Source: Burkholderiales bacterium 70-64 (GTDB lineage: Bacteria; Pseudomonadota; Gammaproteobacteria; Burkholderiales; Burkholderiaceae_E). Taken from it: a stretch of DNA of 64,000 bases. The translations under genes were made by a program, and so were the position numbers. Positions 46,773-56,058 of this stretch are shown here, one piece after another; the stretch's first letter is position 1, and every line of letters begins with the position of its first letter. Location of the stretch: the NCBI GenBank assembly GCA_001898645.1, contig MKUQ01000030.1, positions 1-64,000 of the forward strand. The letters are read 5' to 3'. Below the pieces are notes generated by a model that did not search any database, was not told the origin of the DNA, and was given only the letters and a program-made list of their open reading frames with translations.

Positions 46773-47213
46773 ATGAAATCCGCGCCCGCCCGCCCCGCCG
46801 CCAGCTGGCTCGATGCCGAGGCGAGCTTTCGCGCCCTGGCCGCCCGCGTCGATCGCCTGGTGGCGCTGCAGGCCCGGCTGGCCGAGGCGTGTCCGCGCAT
46901 TCCCATGGCCGTGATGTCGCTCGAGGCGGCGACGCTGACCGTCGCGACGCCGAACGCGGCCTGGGCGGCGCGGTTGCGCCAGATGGCCCCGACGCTGCTG
47001 GAAGTCCTGCGCCGGGACTGCGCGCAGGTTAGTCGAATCAGGATCGTGCCGCAACGACACGGCGCGGCGCCCGCGCCCGCCGCATCCGCGCCGCGCCCTG
47101 CCGTGCCGCCGCACGCTCTGGCCGAGCTGGCGCGGTTGACGGCCGGCATCGAAGCCTCACCGCTCAAGCAAGCGCTCGCAAACCTGATCCGCCACCAGCG
47201 CCGGGCGCGCTGA
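46773..47213 (+). CDS. DciA-like DUF721 protein
   Basis: A 146-residue DUF721 protein. The fold segment LEAATLTVATPNAAWAARLR followed by QMAPTLLEVLR is the DciA core (about 50-85), followed by an Ala/Pro-rich linker and a helical C-terminus ending HQRRAR. DciA loads the DnaB helicase onto DNA in bacteria without DnaC, but short DUF721 proteins vary, so the role is likely rather than certain. It is divergent from the M23 gene, with 51 bp between starts. Confidence 0.8.
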   Translation: MKSAPARPAASWLDAEASFRALAARVDRLVALQARLAEACPRIPMAVMSLEAATLTVATPNAAWAARLRQMAPTLLEVLRRDCAQVSRIRIVPQRHGAAPAPAASAPRPAVPPHALAELARLTAGIEASPLKQALANLIRHQRRAR

Positions 47214-47216
47214 CAC

Positions 47217-47242
47217 CGCCGGCGCGCGGCCGGACGCCGGCG
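47217..47242. terminator. GC hairpin between convergent genes
   Basis: CGCCGGCG (47217-47224) and CGCCGGCG (47235-47242), each self-complementary, can pair around a 10-nt loop just after the DUF721 gene and before the convergent small membrane protein gene. There is no U-tract. The remaining 98 bp up to 47341 shows nothing else. Confidence 0.35.
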
Positions 47243-47340
47243 TGACGGGCGGCGGCACGAGACCGATGGGAGGCGCTCGCCTGCGCGGCGAGCTGGGCCG
47301 GAAGCCGCGAGCGAATTCTGCCGCCCGGCGCCCGGGCCGG

Positions 47341-47517
47341 TCAGAGCCGCTCGGCGATCAGCACCGCGAAGAACAGCAGCACGGCCGCCAGGCCGATCGC
47401 CAGCGTACGGCCGGCCAGGCGCAGGTAGCGGCGCTCGCGCGTGGCGAGGAAGCGCACGACGAACCAGACCACGGCGATCGCGAGCGCGACGACCGCCAGC
47501 CGGAGCGCGATCATCAT
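47341..47517 (-). CDS. Small membrane protein, 58 residues
   Basis: A short frame with two hydrophobic helices: MMIALRLAVVALAIAVVWFV at the N-terminus and LAIGLAAVLLFFAVLIAERL at the C-terminus, joined by the basic loop RFLATRERRYLRLAG. The start is ATG 47517 or 47514; no strong ribosome-binding site is seen. It lies 18 bp after lpxC on the same strand and is probably co-transcribed. The two clear helices with a positive loop make it likely to be real. I know no function for it. Confidence 0.6.
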   Translation of the reverse strand: MMIALRLAVVALAIAVVWFVVRFLATRERRYLRLAGRTLAIGLAAVLLFFAVLIAERL

Positions 47518-47535
47518 CGCGGCAGCGGCCCGCGT

Positions 47536-48465
47536 TCAGGCATGGACCCAGTCGAGCGCGAACAGGCGCGGCGCATCGGCGCGCTCGCCGAAGGTGATCA
47601 GCTCCCAGGCCGACTCGTCGGCCAGCAGGGCGCGCAGCAGCTGGTTGTTCAGGGCGTGGCCCGACTTGTGCGCATCGTAGGCCGCCAGCAGCGGATGGCC
47701 GACCAGGTAGAGATCGCCGATCGCATCGAGGATCTTGTGCTTGACGAACTCGGCGTCGAAGCGCAGGCCGTCGGCGTTGAGCACGCGGTATTCGTCCATG
47801 ACGATCGCGTTGCCGAAGCTGCCGCCCTTGGCCAGGCCGTGGGCGCGCAGCGCCTCGACGTCCTGCATGAAGCCGAAGGTGCGCGCGCGCGCGACCTCCT
47901 TCACGTACGACATCGTCGCGAAGTCGATCTCGAAGGCCTGGCCGGTGGCGTCGATGGCCGGGTGCCCGAAGTCGATCGAGAAGCGCAGCTTGAAACCGAA
48001 GTGCGGATCGAGCCGCGCGTACTTGTCGCCCTCGCGCACCTCGATCGGCCGCTTGACCCGGATGAAGCGCTTGAGCGCGCGCTGCTCGACGATGCCGGCC
48101 GACTGCACCAGGAACACGAAGGAACCGGCCGAGCCGTCGAGGATGGGGATCTCGGCCGCCGTGACGTCCACGTACAGGTTGTCCACGCCGAGGCCGGCCA
48201 GCGCCGACATCAGGTGCTCGACGGTGGCCACGCGCACCTCGCCGCCCGGACCCTCGTCGGCTGCCGAGAGGGTCGAGGCCATGCGCGTATCGGTCACGCG
48301 CGCGGCGCCGGCGCGGATCTCGACCGGCGGGTCGAGATCGACGCGGCGAAAGACGATGCCGGCATCGGCGGGCGCCGGGCGCAGCGTCAGCTCGACCCGT
48401 TCGCCGGAGTGCAGCCCCACGCCGGTCGCGCCGACCGGTGCCCGGATGGTCCGTTGCCGCATCAT
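47536..48465 (-). CDS. lpxC: UDP-3-O-acyl-N-acetylglucosamine deacetylase
   Basis: A 309-residue LpxC, the zinc deacetylase that commits UDP-sugar to lipid A synthesis. Zinc ligands are in [15 protein letters not shown] (His about 82) and [13 protein letters not shown] (His about 238, Asp about 242), and the C-terminal catalytic [10 protein letters not shown] is present. Two start ATGs are adjacent (48465, 48462). The ftsZ-peroxiredoxin-lpxC order fits Burkholderiales. Confidence 0.97.
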   Translation of the reverse strand: MMRQRTIRAPVGATGVGLHSGERVELTLRPAPADAGIVFRRVDLDPPVEIRAGAARVTDTRMASTLSAADEGPGGEVRVATVEHLMSALAGLGVDNLYVDVTAAEIPILDGSAGSFVFLVQSAGIVEQRALKRFIRVKRPIEVREGDKYARLDPHFGFKLRFSIDFGHPAIDATGQAFEIDFATMSYVKEVARARTFGFMQDVEALRAHGLAKGGSFGNAIVMDEYRVLNADGLRFDAEFVKHKILDAIGDLYLVGHPLLAAYDAHKSGHALNNQLLRALLADESAWELITFGERADAPRLFALDWVHA

Positions 48466-48484
48466 GGTCCGCGCGGCCCGCGCC

Positions 48485-48988
48485 TCACAGGCGGGCCAGC
48501 ATCGGCTCGGCGCCCGAGACCTCGAACTTGCCGGCCGCCTCCACGTCGAGCGACTTGACCACGCCGTCGTCGACCAGCATGGCGTAGCGCTGCGAGCGGA
48601 TGCCCAAGCCACCCTTGGTGAGGTCGAGCTCCAGGCCCAGCGCGCGGGTGAGCTCGGCGCTGCCGTCGGCCATCATGCGCACCTTGCCGCCCGCCCCCTG
48701 GTCGCGGCCCCAGGCACCCATCACGAAGGCATCGTTGACCGACACGCACCAGATCTCGTCGACGCCCTTGGCCTTGAGCGCGTCGTAGTGCTTCACGTAG
48801 CCGGGCACGTGCTGCACCGAGCAGGTCGGCGTGTAGGCCCCGGGCAGGCCGAAGATCACGATGCGCTTGCCCTTGACGAGATCGGCGACCTGGAACGCGT
48901 TGGGGCCGATCGAGCAGCCGTTGCCCTCGACCTCGATGAATTCGCGGATCGTCGCATTGGGTAGCTTGTCACCCACCTTGATCGTCAT
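48485..48988 (-). CDS. Peroxiredoxin (Prx5/redoxin type)
   Basis: A 167-residue thiol peroxidase. It starts [17 protein letters not shown] and carries the active site [17 protein letters not shown], with the peroxidatic cysteine near residue 56 in PTC. It reduces peroxides in the cytoplasm, probably with a glutathione or thioredoxin donor. The gene lies between ftsZ and lpxC on the same strand, a neighbour pair often seen in Burkholderiales. Confidence 0.93.
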   Translation of the reverse strand: MTIKVGDKLPNATIREFIEVEGNGCSIGPNAFQVADLVKGKRIVIFGLPGAYTPTCSVQHVPGYVKHYDALKAKGVDEIWCVSVNDAFVMGAWGRDQGAGGKVRMMADGSAELTRALGLELDLTKGGLGIRSQRYAMLVDDGVVKSLDVEAAGKFEVSGAEPMLARL

Positions 48989-49033
48989 GGCCTGGTTCTC
49001 CGTGAGGCGGCCGCGAGGCGGGCCGTGGCACCC

Positions 49034-49051
49034 GTCCGCCTCGCGGCGGAC
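49034..49051. other. Stem-loop in the ftsZ-peroxiredoxin gap
   Basis: GTCCGCC-TCGC-GGCGGAC is a perfect 7-bp stem with a stable tetraloop. On the reverse strand a -10-like TACAAT lies about 10 bp upstream (about 49063-49068), so the stem may be in the leader of the peroxiredoxin-lpxC transcript. It may instead attenuate read-through from ftsZ. No U-run follows. Confidence 0.35.
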
Positions 49052-49157
49052 AACCCCGAATTGTAGTGCCGGACGCGTTCCGGCGCCCGGCAGCCCGGCC
49101 GCGGAACGCGCGCAGGGACTGCGGCGCGCGGATCCCCGTGCGCGTCCGGCGGGGCCG

Positions 49158-50318
49158 TCAGTCGGCCTGCTTGCGCAGGAACGCCGGGATGTCGAAGCGC
49201 TCGACGCCGCTGTCCTCCAGCGCCTGCACCTGGGCGGCCGCCGACGCCCGCGGGCTGCGCCACACCGTGGGCTGCTCGAACTGCGCGTAGTCGGCCGCCT
49301 GCGCCGGAGCGGCATGGTCGGTGCCGGTATGGCGATGCGCCTGCGGCACCAGCACCGGCTTGGCGGCACGCCGCCCGATGCCGGTGGCCACCACGGTCAC
49401 GCGCAGCCGGTCGGCCATGCTCTCCTCGAACACCGTGCCGTGGATGATGGTGGCGTCGTCGGCGCAGAAGTGCTTGATGGTGTTGATGACGTCGTTGGTC
49501 TCCTTCAGCTTCAGGCTGCGGTTGGCGGTGATGTTGACGATCACGCCGCGCGCGCCCTGCAGGTCGACGCCGTCGAGCAGCGGCGAGGACACCGCCTGCT
49601 CGGCGGCGATGCGCGCACGATCGAGGCCGGCCGATTCGCCGATGCCCATCATCGCCTTGCCCTGCTCGCCCATCACCGTCTTCACGTCGGCGAAGTCGAC
49701 GTTGACCAGGCCCGGCACGTTGATGATCTCGGCGATGCCGGCCACGGCGTTGTGCAGCACGTCGTCGGCGCGCTTGAACGCATCCTCCAGGCTGGCGTCC
49801 TCGTCCATCACGTCGAACAGCTTCTGGTTGAGCACCACGATCAGCGAATCGACGTGCTCGACCAGCTGCTCGATGCCCTGCTCGGCGATCTGCAGCTTCT
49901 TGGCGCCTTCGAAGTCGAACGGCTTGGTGACCACGCCCACGGTCAGGATGCCCATCTCCTTGGCGATCTCGGCGATCACCGGCGAGGCGCCGGTGCCGGT
50001 GCCCTTGCCCATCCCGGCGGTGAGGAACACCATGTTGGCGCCTTCGAGCGCCTCGCGGATGTGGTCGCGCATGGCATCGGCCGCGGCACGCCCGGCCTCG
50101 GGGCGCGCACCCGCGCCCAGCCCCATGTTGCCGAGCTGGATGGTGCGCTCGGCCAGCGAGCGGCCGAGCGCCTGGCGATCGGTGTTCAGCGTGATGAACT
50201 CGACCCCCTGCACGCCGCGGTTGATCATGTGGTTGACCGCGTTGCCGCCGGCGCCGCCAACCCCGACCACCTTGATCACGGCGCCGTCGACTTCGTTTTC
50301 GATCATTTCAAAAGTCAT
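49158..50318 (-). CDS. ftsZ: Cell division GTPase FtsZ, variant signature loop
   Basis: A 386-residue FtsZ, the tubulin-like protein that forms the division ring. N-terminal GVGGAGGNAVNHM, catalytic NVDFADVKTVM (T7 loop) and the C-terminal peptide DIPAFLRKQAD that binds FtsA and ZipA are normal. The tubulin signature, almost always GGGTGTG, reads GKGTGTG here with lysine at residue 105 (codon AAG, 50004-50006). ATG 50318 is chosen because AGGAGG lies 8 nt upstream; an ATG two codons earlier is too close to it. ftsA lies 128 bp upstream. Confidence 0.98.
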   Translation of the reverse strand: MTFEMIENEVDGAVIKVVGVGGAGGNAVNHMINRGVQGVEFITLNTDRQALGRSLAERTIQLGNMGLGAGARPEAGRAAADAMRDHIREALEGANMVFLTAGMGKGTGTGASPVIAEIAKEMGILTVGVVTKPFDFEGAKKLQIAEQGIEQLVEHVDSLIVVLNQKLFDVMDEDASLEDAFKRADDVLHNAVAGIAEIINVPGLVNVDFADVKTVMGEQGKAMMGIGESAGLDRARIAAEQAVSSPLLDGVDLQGARGVIVNITANRSLKLKETNDVINTIKHFCADDATIIHGTVFEESMADRLRVTVVATGIGRRAAKPVLVPQAHRHTGTDHAAPAQAADYAQFEQPTVWRSPRASAAAQVQALEDSGVERFDIPAFLRKQAD

Positions 50319-50446
50319 GGTCATGCCCTCCTGGATGGTGAGAAGACAGACGGGAGAAGCTGAGCCGACCCCCGGCACATGCCCCCGTTAGCGCGGCCGA
50401 ACGGCCTCGCCTCTCCAGTCGCCCTTCCCGATGCAAAACGGGGTGT

Positions 50447-51679
50447 TCAGAAATTCCCAAGGAACCACTCCTTCATGCGCCGCAGCGTTTCCTTGAACGA
50501 TCCCGACTGCTCGGCCACCTTGCGGCCGCGCAGGCGTTGCAGCCTCGCCTCCTCGAGCAGGCCCACCGCGGTGGAATAGCGCGGCGAGCGCACCACGTCG
50601 GCCAGCCCGCCGCTGTAGCCGGGCATGCCGATGCGCACCGGCTTGAGAAAGATGTCCTCGGCCAGCTCGACCATGCCCGGCAGCAGGCTGCTGCCGCCGG
50701 TGAGCACCACGCCCGAGGAGAGCAGCTCCTCGTAGCCCGACTCGCGGATCACCTGGTGCACCAGCGAGAACAGCTCCTCGATGCGCGGCTCGATGACGGC
50801 CGCCAGCGCCTGGCGCGACAGCGTGCGCGGGGCGCGGTCGCCCAGGCCCGGCACCTCGATCTTCTCGCCGGGATCGGCCAGCACCTGCTTGGCGATGCCG
50901 AAGCGCAGCTTGATCTCGTCGGCCTCGGGCGTGGGCGTGCGCAGCGCCATCGCGATGTCGTTGGTGATCTGGTCGCCGGCGATCGGGATCACCGCGGTGT
51001 GGCGGATCGCCCCGCCGGTGAAGATCGCGATGTCGGTGGTGCCGCCGCCGATGTCGACCAGCGCCACGCCGAGCTCCTTCTCGTCCTGCGTGAGGATCGA
51101 CATGCTCGAGGCCAGCGGCTGCAGGATCAGGTCGTTGACCTCCAGCCCGCAGCGGCGCACGCACTTGACGATGTTCTGCGCCGCCGACACCGCGCCGGTG
51201 ACGATGTGCACCTTGACCTCCAGGCGCACGCCGCTCATGCCGATCGGCTCGCGGATGTCCTCCTGGCCGTCGATGATGAATTCCTGCGGCAGCACGTGCA
51301 CGATCTGCTGGTCGGTCGGGATGTTCACCGCCTTGGCGGTCTCGATCACGCGCGCCATGTCGGCCTCGGTGACCTCCTTGTCCTTGATGGCCACCATGCC
51401 GCTGGAGTTGAAGCTGCGGATGTGGCTGCCGGCGATCCCGGTGTAGACCGTGCGGATCTTGCAGTCGGCCATCAGCTCGGCTTCCTCGAGGGCGTGCTGG
51501 ATCGAGGCCACGGTGGACTCGATATTGACCACCACGCCCTTCTTCAGGCCGCGCGAGTCGTGCTGGCCCAGGCCCACGATCTCGTAGTGGCCGTCGGCAC
51601 GCATCTCGGCGACGATCGCCACGATCTTCGAGGTGCCGATGTCGAGCCCGACGATCAGGTCCTTGGCGTCTCTGGTCAT
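50447..51679 (-). CDS. ftsA: Cell division protein FtsA
   Basis: A 410-residue actin-like FtsA that tethers FtsZ to the membrane. Nucleotide-binding motifs GLDIGTSKIVAIVAE (about 9-23), VDIGGGTTDIAIF and the C-terminal GVVLTGGSSLLPGM are present, and the extreme C-terminus FKETLRRMKEWFLGNF is the amphipathic membrane helix. It lies between ftsQ and ftsZ, in the same direction, as in most proteobacteria. Confidence 0.97.
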   Translation of the reverse strand: MTRDAKDLIVGLDIGTSKIVAIVAEMRADGHYEIVGLGQHDSRGLKKGVVVNIESTVASIQHALEEAELMADCKIRTVYTGIAGSHIRSFNSSGMVAIKDKEVTEADMARVIETAKAVNIPTDQQIVHVLPQEFIIDGQEDIREPIGMSGVRLEVKVHIVTGAVSAAQNIVKCVRRCGLEVNDLILQPLASSMSILTQDEKELGVALVDIGGGTTDIAIFTGGAIRHTAVIPIAGDQITNDIAMALRTPTPEADEIKLRFGIAKQVLADPGEKIEVPGLGDRAPRTLSRQALAAVIEPRIEELFSLVHQVIRESGYEELLSSGVVLTGGSSLLPGMVELAEDIFLKPVRIGMPGYSGGLADVVRSPRYSTAVGLLEEARLQRLRGRKVAEQSGSFKETLRRMKEWFLGNF

Positions 51680-51704
51680 TCCCTGGTTCCGGTGTCCATG
51701 CAGT

Positions 51705-52484
51705 TCAATGCGCCCCCGCGCGTCCCCGGGCGTCGCCGTCGGCGAGCTGGGCGAGCGTGCGGATGGCGAATCCGTTCGGGTAGCGCAGGTCGACCACCTC
51801 GGCGCGCCGGCCCAGGCTGGCGGCCACCTGCGGCCAGGCGTCGACCCAGCGCGCCACGCGGCGATCGAGCGGCATGCCTTCGTCGCGTCCCAGCAGCAGC
51901 GTGGTGCCGTCGTCCAGGCGCACCGTCCAGGCGTGCCGCGGCGATAGCGCTACCGAATCGGGCTGCACGTGCAGCGGTGCGACCTGCGCACGCAGCTGCG
52001 CGTAGCGGCGCGCCACCTGCAGCGCGCTGCCCTCGGGCCCGGAGAACTGCGGCAGCTCACCGTCCTCCTCGGCCTCGGCGAGATTGGCCGCGAACAGCTC
52101 CCCGAAGGTATTGACCAGGCGCCCGTCGCCCCACAGCGCCAGCGGCCGGTGCTCCTCGATCGCCACCTCCAGCCCGTCGGGCCAGATCCGCCGCACGCTG
52201 GCGTGGCGCACCCAGGGCACGGTCTCGAACACCGCGCGCACCGCGTCGAGGTCGATCGCGAAGAAGTTGCCGCGCACGTCGCGCGCCACCGTGGCGCGCA
52301 GCAGCAGCGGCGACACGCGGTGCAGCGCATGATCCTCGGCGGCGGCGATGCGCACGCTGCTCAGCGCGAACACCGGGCGCTGCGACAGCCACCATAGCCC
52401 GGCGGCCAGCACGGCGAGCAGCGTCGCGCCCGACACCGCGTTGGCCAGCGCATTGAGCACGCGCACGTTGTGCCACAGGTTCAT
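51705..52484 (-). CDS. ftsQ: Cell division protein FtsQ
   Basis: A 259-residue bitopic protein with a short cytoplasmic tail, a transmembrane helix (about 17-34), a POTRA domain ([20 protein letters not shown]) and a beta domain with [21 protein letters not shown] and [16 protein letters not shown]. It links FtsA/FtsK to FtsL/FtsB in the divisome. It overlaps ddl by 4 nt and precedes ftsA. Confidence 0.95.
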   Translation of the reverse strand: MNLWHNVRVLNALANAVSGATLLAVLAAGLWWLSQRPVFALSSVRIAAAEDHALHRVSPLLLRATVARDVRGNFFAIDLDAVRAVFETVPWVRHASVRRIWPDGLEVAIEEHRPLALWGDGRLVNTFGELFAANLAEAEEDGELPQFSGPEGSALQVARRYAQLRAQVAPLHVQPDSVALSPRHAWTVRLDDGTTLLLGRDEGMPLDRRVARWVDAWPQVAASLGRRAEVVDLRYPNGFAIRTLAQLADGDARGRAGAH

Positions 52485-53473
52485 GCGCGCGCCCCGATCT
52501 TCAGGCTGGCTGAGGCCAGGATGCGCAGGCACAGCTCCTCGTACGACATGCCGACGGCGCGCGCGGCCATCGGCACCAGCGAATGGCCGGTCATGCCGGG
52601 CGAGGTGTTGACCTCGAGCAGCCAGGGCCGCTCGTCGGCGCGGCGCAGCATGATGTCGACGCGCCCCCAGCCTTCGCAGCCGATGGCGCGGTAGGCGTGC
52701 AGCGAGAGCTCGGCCAGCTCGTCGGCGAGCGCCTGCGACAGCTCGGCCGGGCACACGTAGCGGGTGTCGTCGCGGAAGTACTTGTTCTGGTAGTCGTAGT
52801 TCCCGGCCGGCGCGACGATCTCGATCACCGGCAGCGCGCGCGCCCGCGCCCCCGAGCCGATCACCGCGACGGTCAGCTCGCGCCCGTCGACGAACTCCTC
52901 GCACAGCACGTCGTCGTCGTGGCGCCGCGCGATCTCGAACGCCGCCTGCGCCTGGTCGGCCGACACCATCTTCGTGAAGCCGATCGTCGAGCCCTCGCGC
53001 GACGGCTTCACCGCCATCGGCAGGCCGAAGCGCGCCGCCGCCTCGCTCACCTCGGCGACGCTGCAGGCGAGCGCGAAGGCCGGCGTGGGCAGCCCGTGGG
53101 TGGTCCAGATGCGCTTGGTGTAGACCTTGTCCATCGCGATGGCCGAGGCCATCACGCCGCTGCCGGTGTAGGGGATGCCGAGCAGCTCGAGCGCGCCCTG
53201 CACGGTGCCGTCCTCGCCGTAGCGGCCGTGCAGCGCGATGAAGGCGCGCGCGAAACCCTCGCGGCGCAGTTCGTCGAGGGCGCGCTCGGCCGGGTCGAAG
53301 GGATGCGCGTCGACCCCGCGGCTGCGCAGCGCGGCCAGCACGCCGGCGCCCGACATCATCGAGACCTCGCGCTCGGCCGAACGGCCGCCCGAGAGCACCG
53401 CCACCTTGCCCAGCGCCGCCGGCGCGGGCAGCTCGCCGTCTCCGGGAGCGCGGTCCTGCGGATCAGGATTCAC
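52481..53473 (-). CDS. ddl: D-alanine-D-alanine ligase
   Basis: A 330-residue ATP-grasp enzyme that makes D-Ala-D-Ala for peptidoglycan precursors. Family motifs include [15 protein letters not shown] (about 24-38), [32 protein letters not shown] and the C-terminal [17 protein letters not shown]. Start GTG 53473 overlaps the murC stop by 11 nt; the first 20 residues are a variable extension. Confidence 0.96.
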   Translation of the reverse strand: MNPDPQDRAPGDGELPAPAALGKVAVLSGGRSAEREVSMMSGAGVLAALRSRGVDAHPFDPAERALDELRREGFARAFIALHGRYGEDGTVQGALELLGIPYTGSGVMASAIAMDKVYTKRIWTTHGLPTPAFALACSVAEVSEAAARFGLPMAVKPSREGSTIGFTKMVSADQAQAAFEIARRHDDDVLCEEFVDGRELTVAVIGSGARARALPVIEIVAPAGNYDYQNKYFRDDTRYVCPAELSQALADELAELSLHAYRAIGCEGWGRVDIMLRRADERPWLLEVNTSPGMTGHSLVPMAARAVGMSYEELCLRILASASLKIGARA

Positions 53474-54863
53474 CGGCAGCCTCCTTCACCTGCTGCGCGA
53501 CGGCTCCGATCGAGCCGGCGCCCATCGTGATCACCACGTCGCCGTCGCACGCGGCGTCGAGGATCGCCCCGGCCATCGCGCCGATCTCCTCGACGAACAC
53601 CGGCTCGACCTTGCCCGCCACGCGCACCGCGCGCGCCAGCGAGCGCCCGTCGGCGGCGACGATCGGGGCTTCACCGGCGGCATAGACGTCGCCGAGCAGC
53701 AGCGCATCGGCGCTCGAGAGCACGCGCACGAAGTCCTCGAACAGGTCGCGCGTGCGCGTGAAGCGGTGCGGCTGGAAGGCGAGCACGATGCGCCGGCCCG
53801 GAAAGGCGCCGCGTGCGGCCTCCAGCGTCGCCGCCATCTCGGCCGGGTGGTGCCCGTAGTCGTCGATGAGCGTGAAGCGCCCGCCGCCTGCGCCCCGCAC
53901 GGGAATCTCCCCGTAGCGCTGGAAGCGCCGCCCGACCCCGTTGAACTCGGCCAGCGCCGAGACGATGGCCTCGTCGGCCACGCCGAGCTCGTCGGCCACC
54001 GCGATCGCGGCGAGCGCGTTGCGCACGTTGTGCAGCCCGGGCGCATTGAGCACCACCGGCAGGGGATCGGCATCCTCGCGCACCAGCGTGAAGCGCATGC
54101 GGGCGCCCTCGGCGAGCACGCTGGCGGCGCGCACCTGCGCGCCCTCGGACAGCCCGTAGGTCAGCACCGGCTTGGAGACCAGCGGCATGATCTCGCGTAC
54201 GTGCACGTCGTCCATGCACAGCACCGCCGCCCCGTAGAACGGCAGGCGCTGGGTGAAATCGATGAAGGCCTGGCGCAGGCGCGCGAAGTCGTGCCCGTAG
54301 GTCTCCATGTGATCGGCGTCGATGTTGGTGACGACGGCGATCATGGGCGTGAGGTTCAGGAACGAGGCGTCGGATTCGTCGGCCTCGACCACGATGTATT
54401 CGCCGGTGCCCAGCCGCGCGTTGGCGCCGGCGCTCAGCAGGCGCCCGCCGATCACGAAGGTCGGGTCGAGCCCGCTGGCCGCGAGCACCGAGGCGACCAG
54501 GCTGGTGGTGGTGGTCTTGCCGTGGGTGCCGGCGATCGCGATGCCGTACTTCAGCTTCATCAGCTCGGCCAGCATGAGCGCGCGCGGCACCACCGGCACG
54601 CGGTGCTGGCGCGCCGCGATCACCTCGGGATTGTCGCTGCGCACCGCGGTCGACGTGACCACGCAATCGGCGCCGGCGATGTGCGCGGCGTCGTGGCCCA
54701 GGCTCACCGTGGCGCCGAGCGCGTCGAGCCGGCGCGTCATGGCATTGGCCGCGACGTCGGAGCCGCTGATGCGATAGCCGAGGTTGAGCAGCACCTCGGC
54801 GATGCCGCTCATGCCGGCGCCGCCGATGCCCACGAAGTGGATGTGCTTGACCTTGTGCTTCAT
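53463..54863 (-). CDS. murC: UDP-N-acetylmuramate-L-alanine ligase
   Basis: A 466-residue Mur ligase that adds L-alanine to UDP-MurNAc. It has the N-terminal [19 protein letters not shown], the ATP site [14 protein letters not shown] (about 111-124), [20 protein letters not shown] and the C-terminal [14 protein letters not shown]. It overlaps murG by 4 nt and is coupled to ddl. Confidence 0.97.
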   Translation of the reverse strand: MKHKVKHIHFVGIGGAGMSGIAEVLLNLGYRISGSDVAANAMTRRLDALGATVSLGHDAAHIAGADCVVTSTAVRSDNPEVIAARQHRVPVVPRALMLAELMKLKYGIAIAGTHGKTTTTSLVASVLAASGLDPTFVIGGRLLSAGANARLGTGEYIVVEADESDASFLNLTPMIAVVTNIDADHMETYGHDFARLRQAFIDFTQRLPFYGAAVLCMDDVHVREIMPLVSKPVLTYGLSEGAQVRAASVLAEGARMRFTLVREDADPLPVVLNAPGLHNVRNALAAIAVADELGVADEAIVSALAEFNGVGRRFQRYGEIPVRGAGGGRFTLIDDYGHHPAEMAATLEAARGAFPGRRIVLAFQPHRFTRTRDLFEDFVRVLSSADALLLGDVYAAGEAPIVAADGRSLARAVRVAGKVEPVFVEEIGAMAGAILDAACDGDVVITMGAGSIGAVAQQVKEAAGES

Positions 54864-55930
54864 GCCGCCCTCGCCGCCTCCTCGCACACGTCGGCGACCC
54901 GGCTCGCCGCGTCGGGGCGCGCCAGCGCGCGCGCGCGCGCGGCCATCTCCGCGAGCGCCGGCCGCTCGAGCCCGGCCAGCAGCTTCGCCAGCCGCTCGGC
55001 CGTGAGCTCTGCCTGGGGCAGCAGCAGCGCGGCGCCCTGCTCGGACAGGAAGCGCGCATTGCCGGTCTGGTGGTCGTCGACCGCATGGGGGAAGGGCACC
55101 AGCACGCTGGCCACCCCCACCGCCGCGATCTCGGCCACCGTCATCGCGCCGGCGCGGCACACCAGCAGGTCGGCGCGCGCATACGCGTCGGCCATGTCGT
55201 CGATGAACTCGAGCACCGTCGCCTGCACGCCGAGCTCGCGGTAACGCGCCTGCAGCTCGTCGCGGCGCCCGCGCCCGCTCTGGTGCACGACCTCGGGGCG
55301 CGACGGCGGCGCGAGCAGCGCCAGCGCCTGCGGCACGACCTCGTTGAGCGCCTGCGCCCCGAGGCTGCCGCCGACCACCAGCAATTGCAGCGCGCCGCTG
55401 CGCGCCTCGTAGCGCGCCTGCGGTGCGTCGTCGCGCAGCATGCCGGCGCGCAGCGGGTTGCCGGTGCACTGCGCGCCGGGCAGGGTGCCGGGGAAGGCCT
55501 CCAGCACCCGGTCGGCCAGGCGCGCCAGCAGGCGGTTGGTCAGCCCGGCCACCGAGTTCTGCTCGTGCACCACCAGCGGACGGTTCAGCAGCGCCGCCAT
55601 CATGCCGCCCGGGAAGGCGACGTAGCCGCCCATGCCCAGCACCACCGCCGGACGGGTCGCGCGCAGCGCGCGCAGGCTCTGCCAGAACGCGCGCAGCAGC
55701 GTCAGCGGCAGCAGCAGCCGGGTCGCCAGCCCCTTGCCGCGCACGCCGCCCATGCGCACCCACTGCATCGCGATGCCATGGCGGGGCACCAGCGCCGCTT
55801 CCATGCCCGAGGGGTTGCCCAGCCACACCACGCGCCAGTCGCGGGCGCGCATCTCGGCGGCCACCGCCAGCCCCGGCATCACGTGGCCGCCCGTGCCGCC
55901 GGCCATGATCATGACGGTGCGCCCGTTCAT
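54860..55930 (-). CDS. murG: Lipid II synthase (GlcNAc transferase) MurG
   Basis: A 356-residue GT28 glycosyltransferase that adds GlcNAc to lipid I. Glycine-rich loops [16 protein letters not shown] (about 9-24) and [16 protein letters not shown] are present, as is [20 protein letters not shown] for donor binding. ATG 55930 begins right at the conserved strand. It is separated from ftsW by a 97-bp repeat-rich insert instead of the usual overlap. Confidence 0.97.
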   Translation of the reverse strand: MNGRTVMIMAGGTGGHVMPGLAVAAEMRARDWRVVWLGNPSGMEAALVPRHGIAMQWVRMGGVRGKGLATRLLLPLTLLRAFWQSLRALRATRPAVVLGMGGYVAFPGGMMAALLNRPLVVHEQNSVAGLTNRLLARLADRVLEAFPGTLPGAQCTGNPLRAGMLRDDAPQARYEARSGALQLLVVGGSLGAQALNEVVPQALALLAPPSRPEVVHQSGRGRRDELQARYRELGVQATVLEFIDDMADAYARADLLVCRAGAMTVAEIAAVGVASVLVPFPHAVDDHQTGNARFLSEQGAALLLPQAELTAERLAKLLAGLERPALAEMAARARALARPDAASRVADVCEEAARAA

Positions 55931-56058
55931 GCGGCCCCCCGCAGGAACGACCGGTTTTGGCTCCGGCCGCTCGCTGTCGCTCGCTTGACTTCGCTGCGCG
56001 AAGTCAGCCTGCGCCGAAACAGGCAACTCATGCGGCCCCCCGCATGAGTTGCCTGTTT
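55927..56058. repeat. 101-bp duplication/insertion with hairpins between ftsW and murG
   Basis: The 17-bp sequence TCATGCGGCCCCCCGCA occurs at 55927-55943 (at the murG start) and again at 56028-56044 (at the ftsW stop), 101 bp apart. The spacer holds a perfect 9-bp hairpin TGACTTCGC-TGC-GCGAAGTCA (55986-56006). A 19-bp perfect inverted repeat (56017-56035 with 56040-56058, loop CCCC) covers the end of ftsW. The layout suggests an inserted element with a target duplication or a slipped copy of the gene junction. Confidence 0.85.

Noticed and set aside
55931-56032. Small gene in the ftsW-murG spacer (33 codons, in frame with murG)
   Set aside because: The frame [12 protein letters not shown] and onward ends at the murG start and mirrors repeat DNA; it is better explained as a product of the duplication than as a gene.
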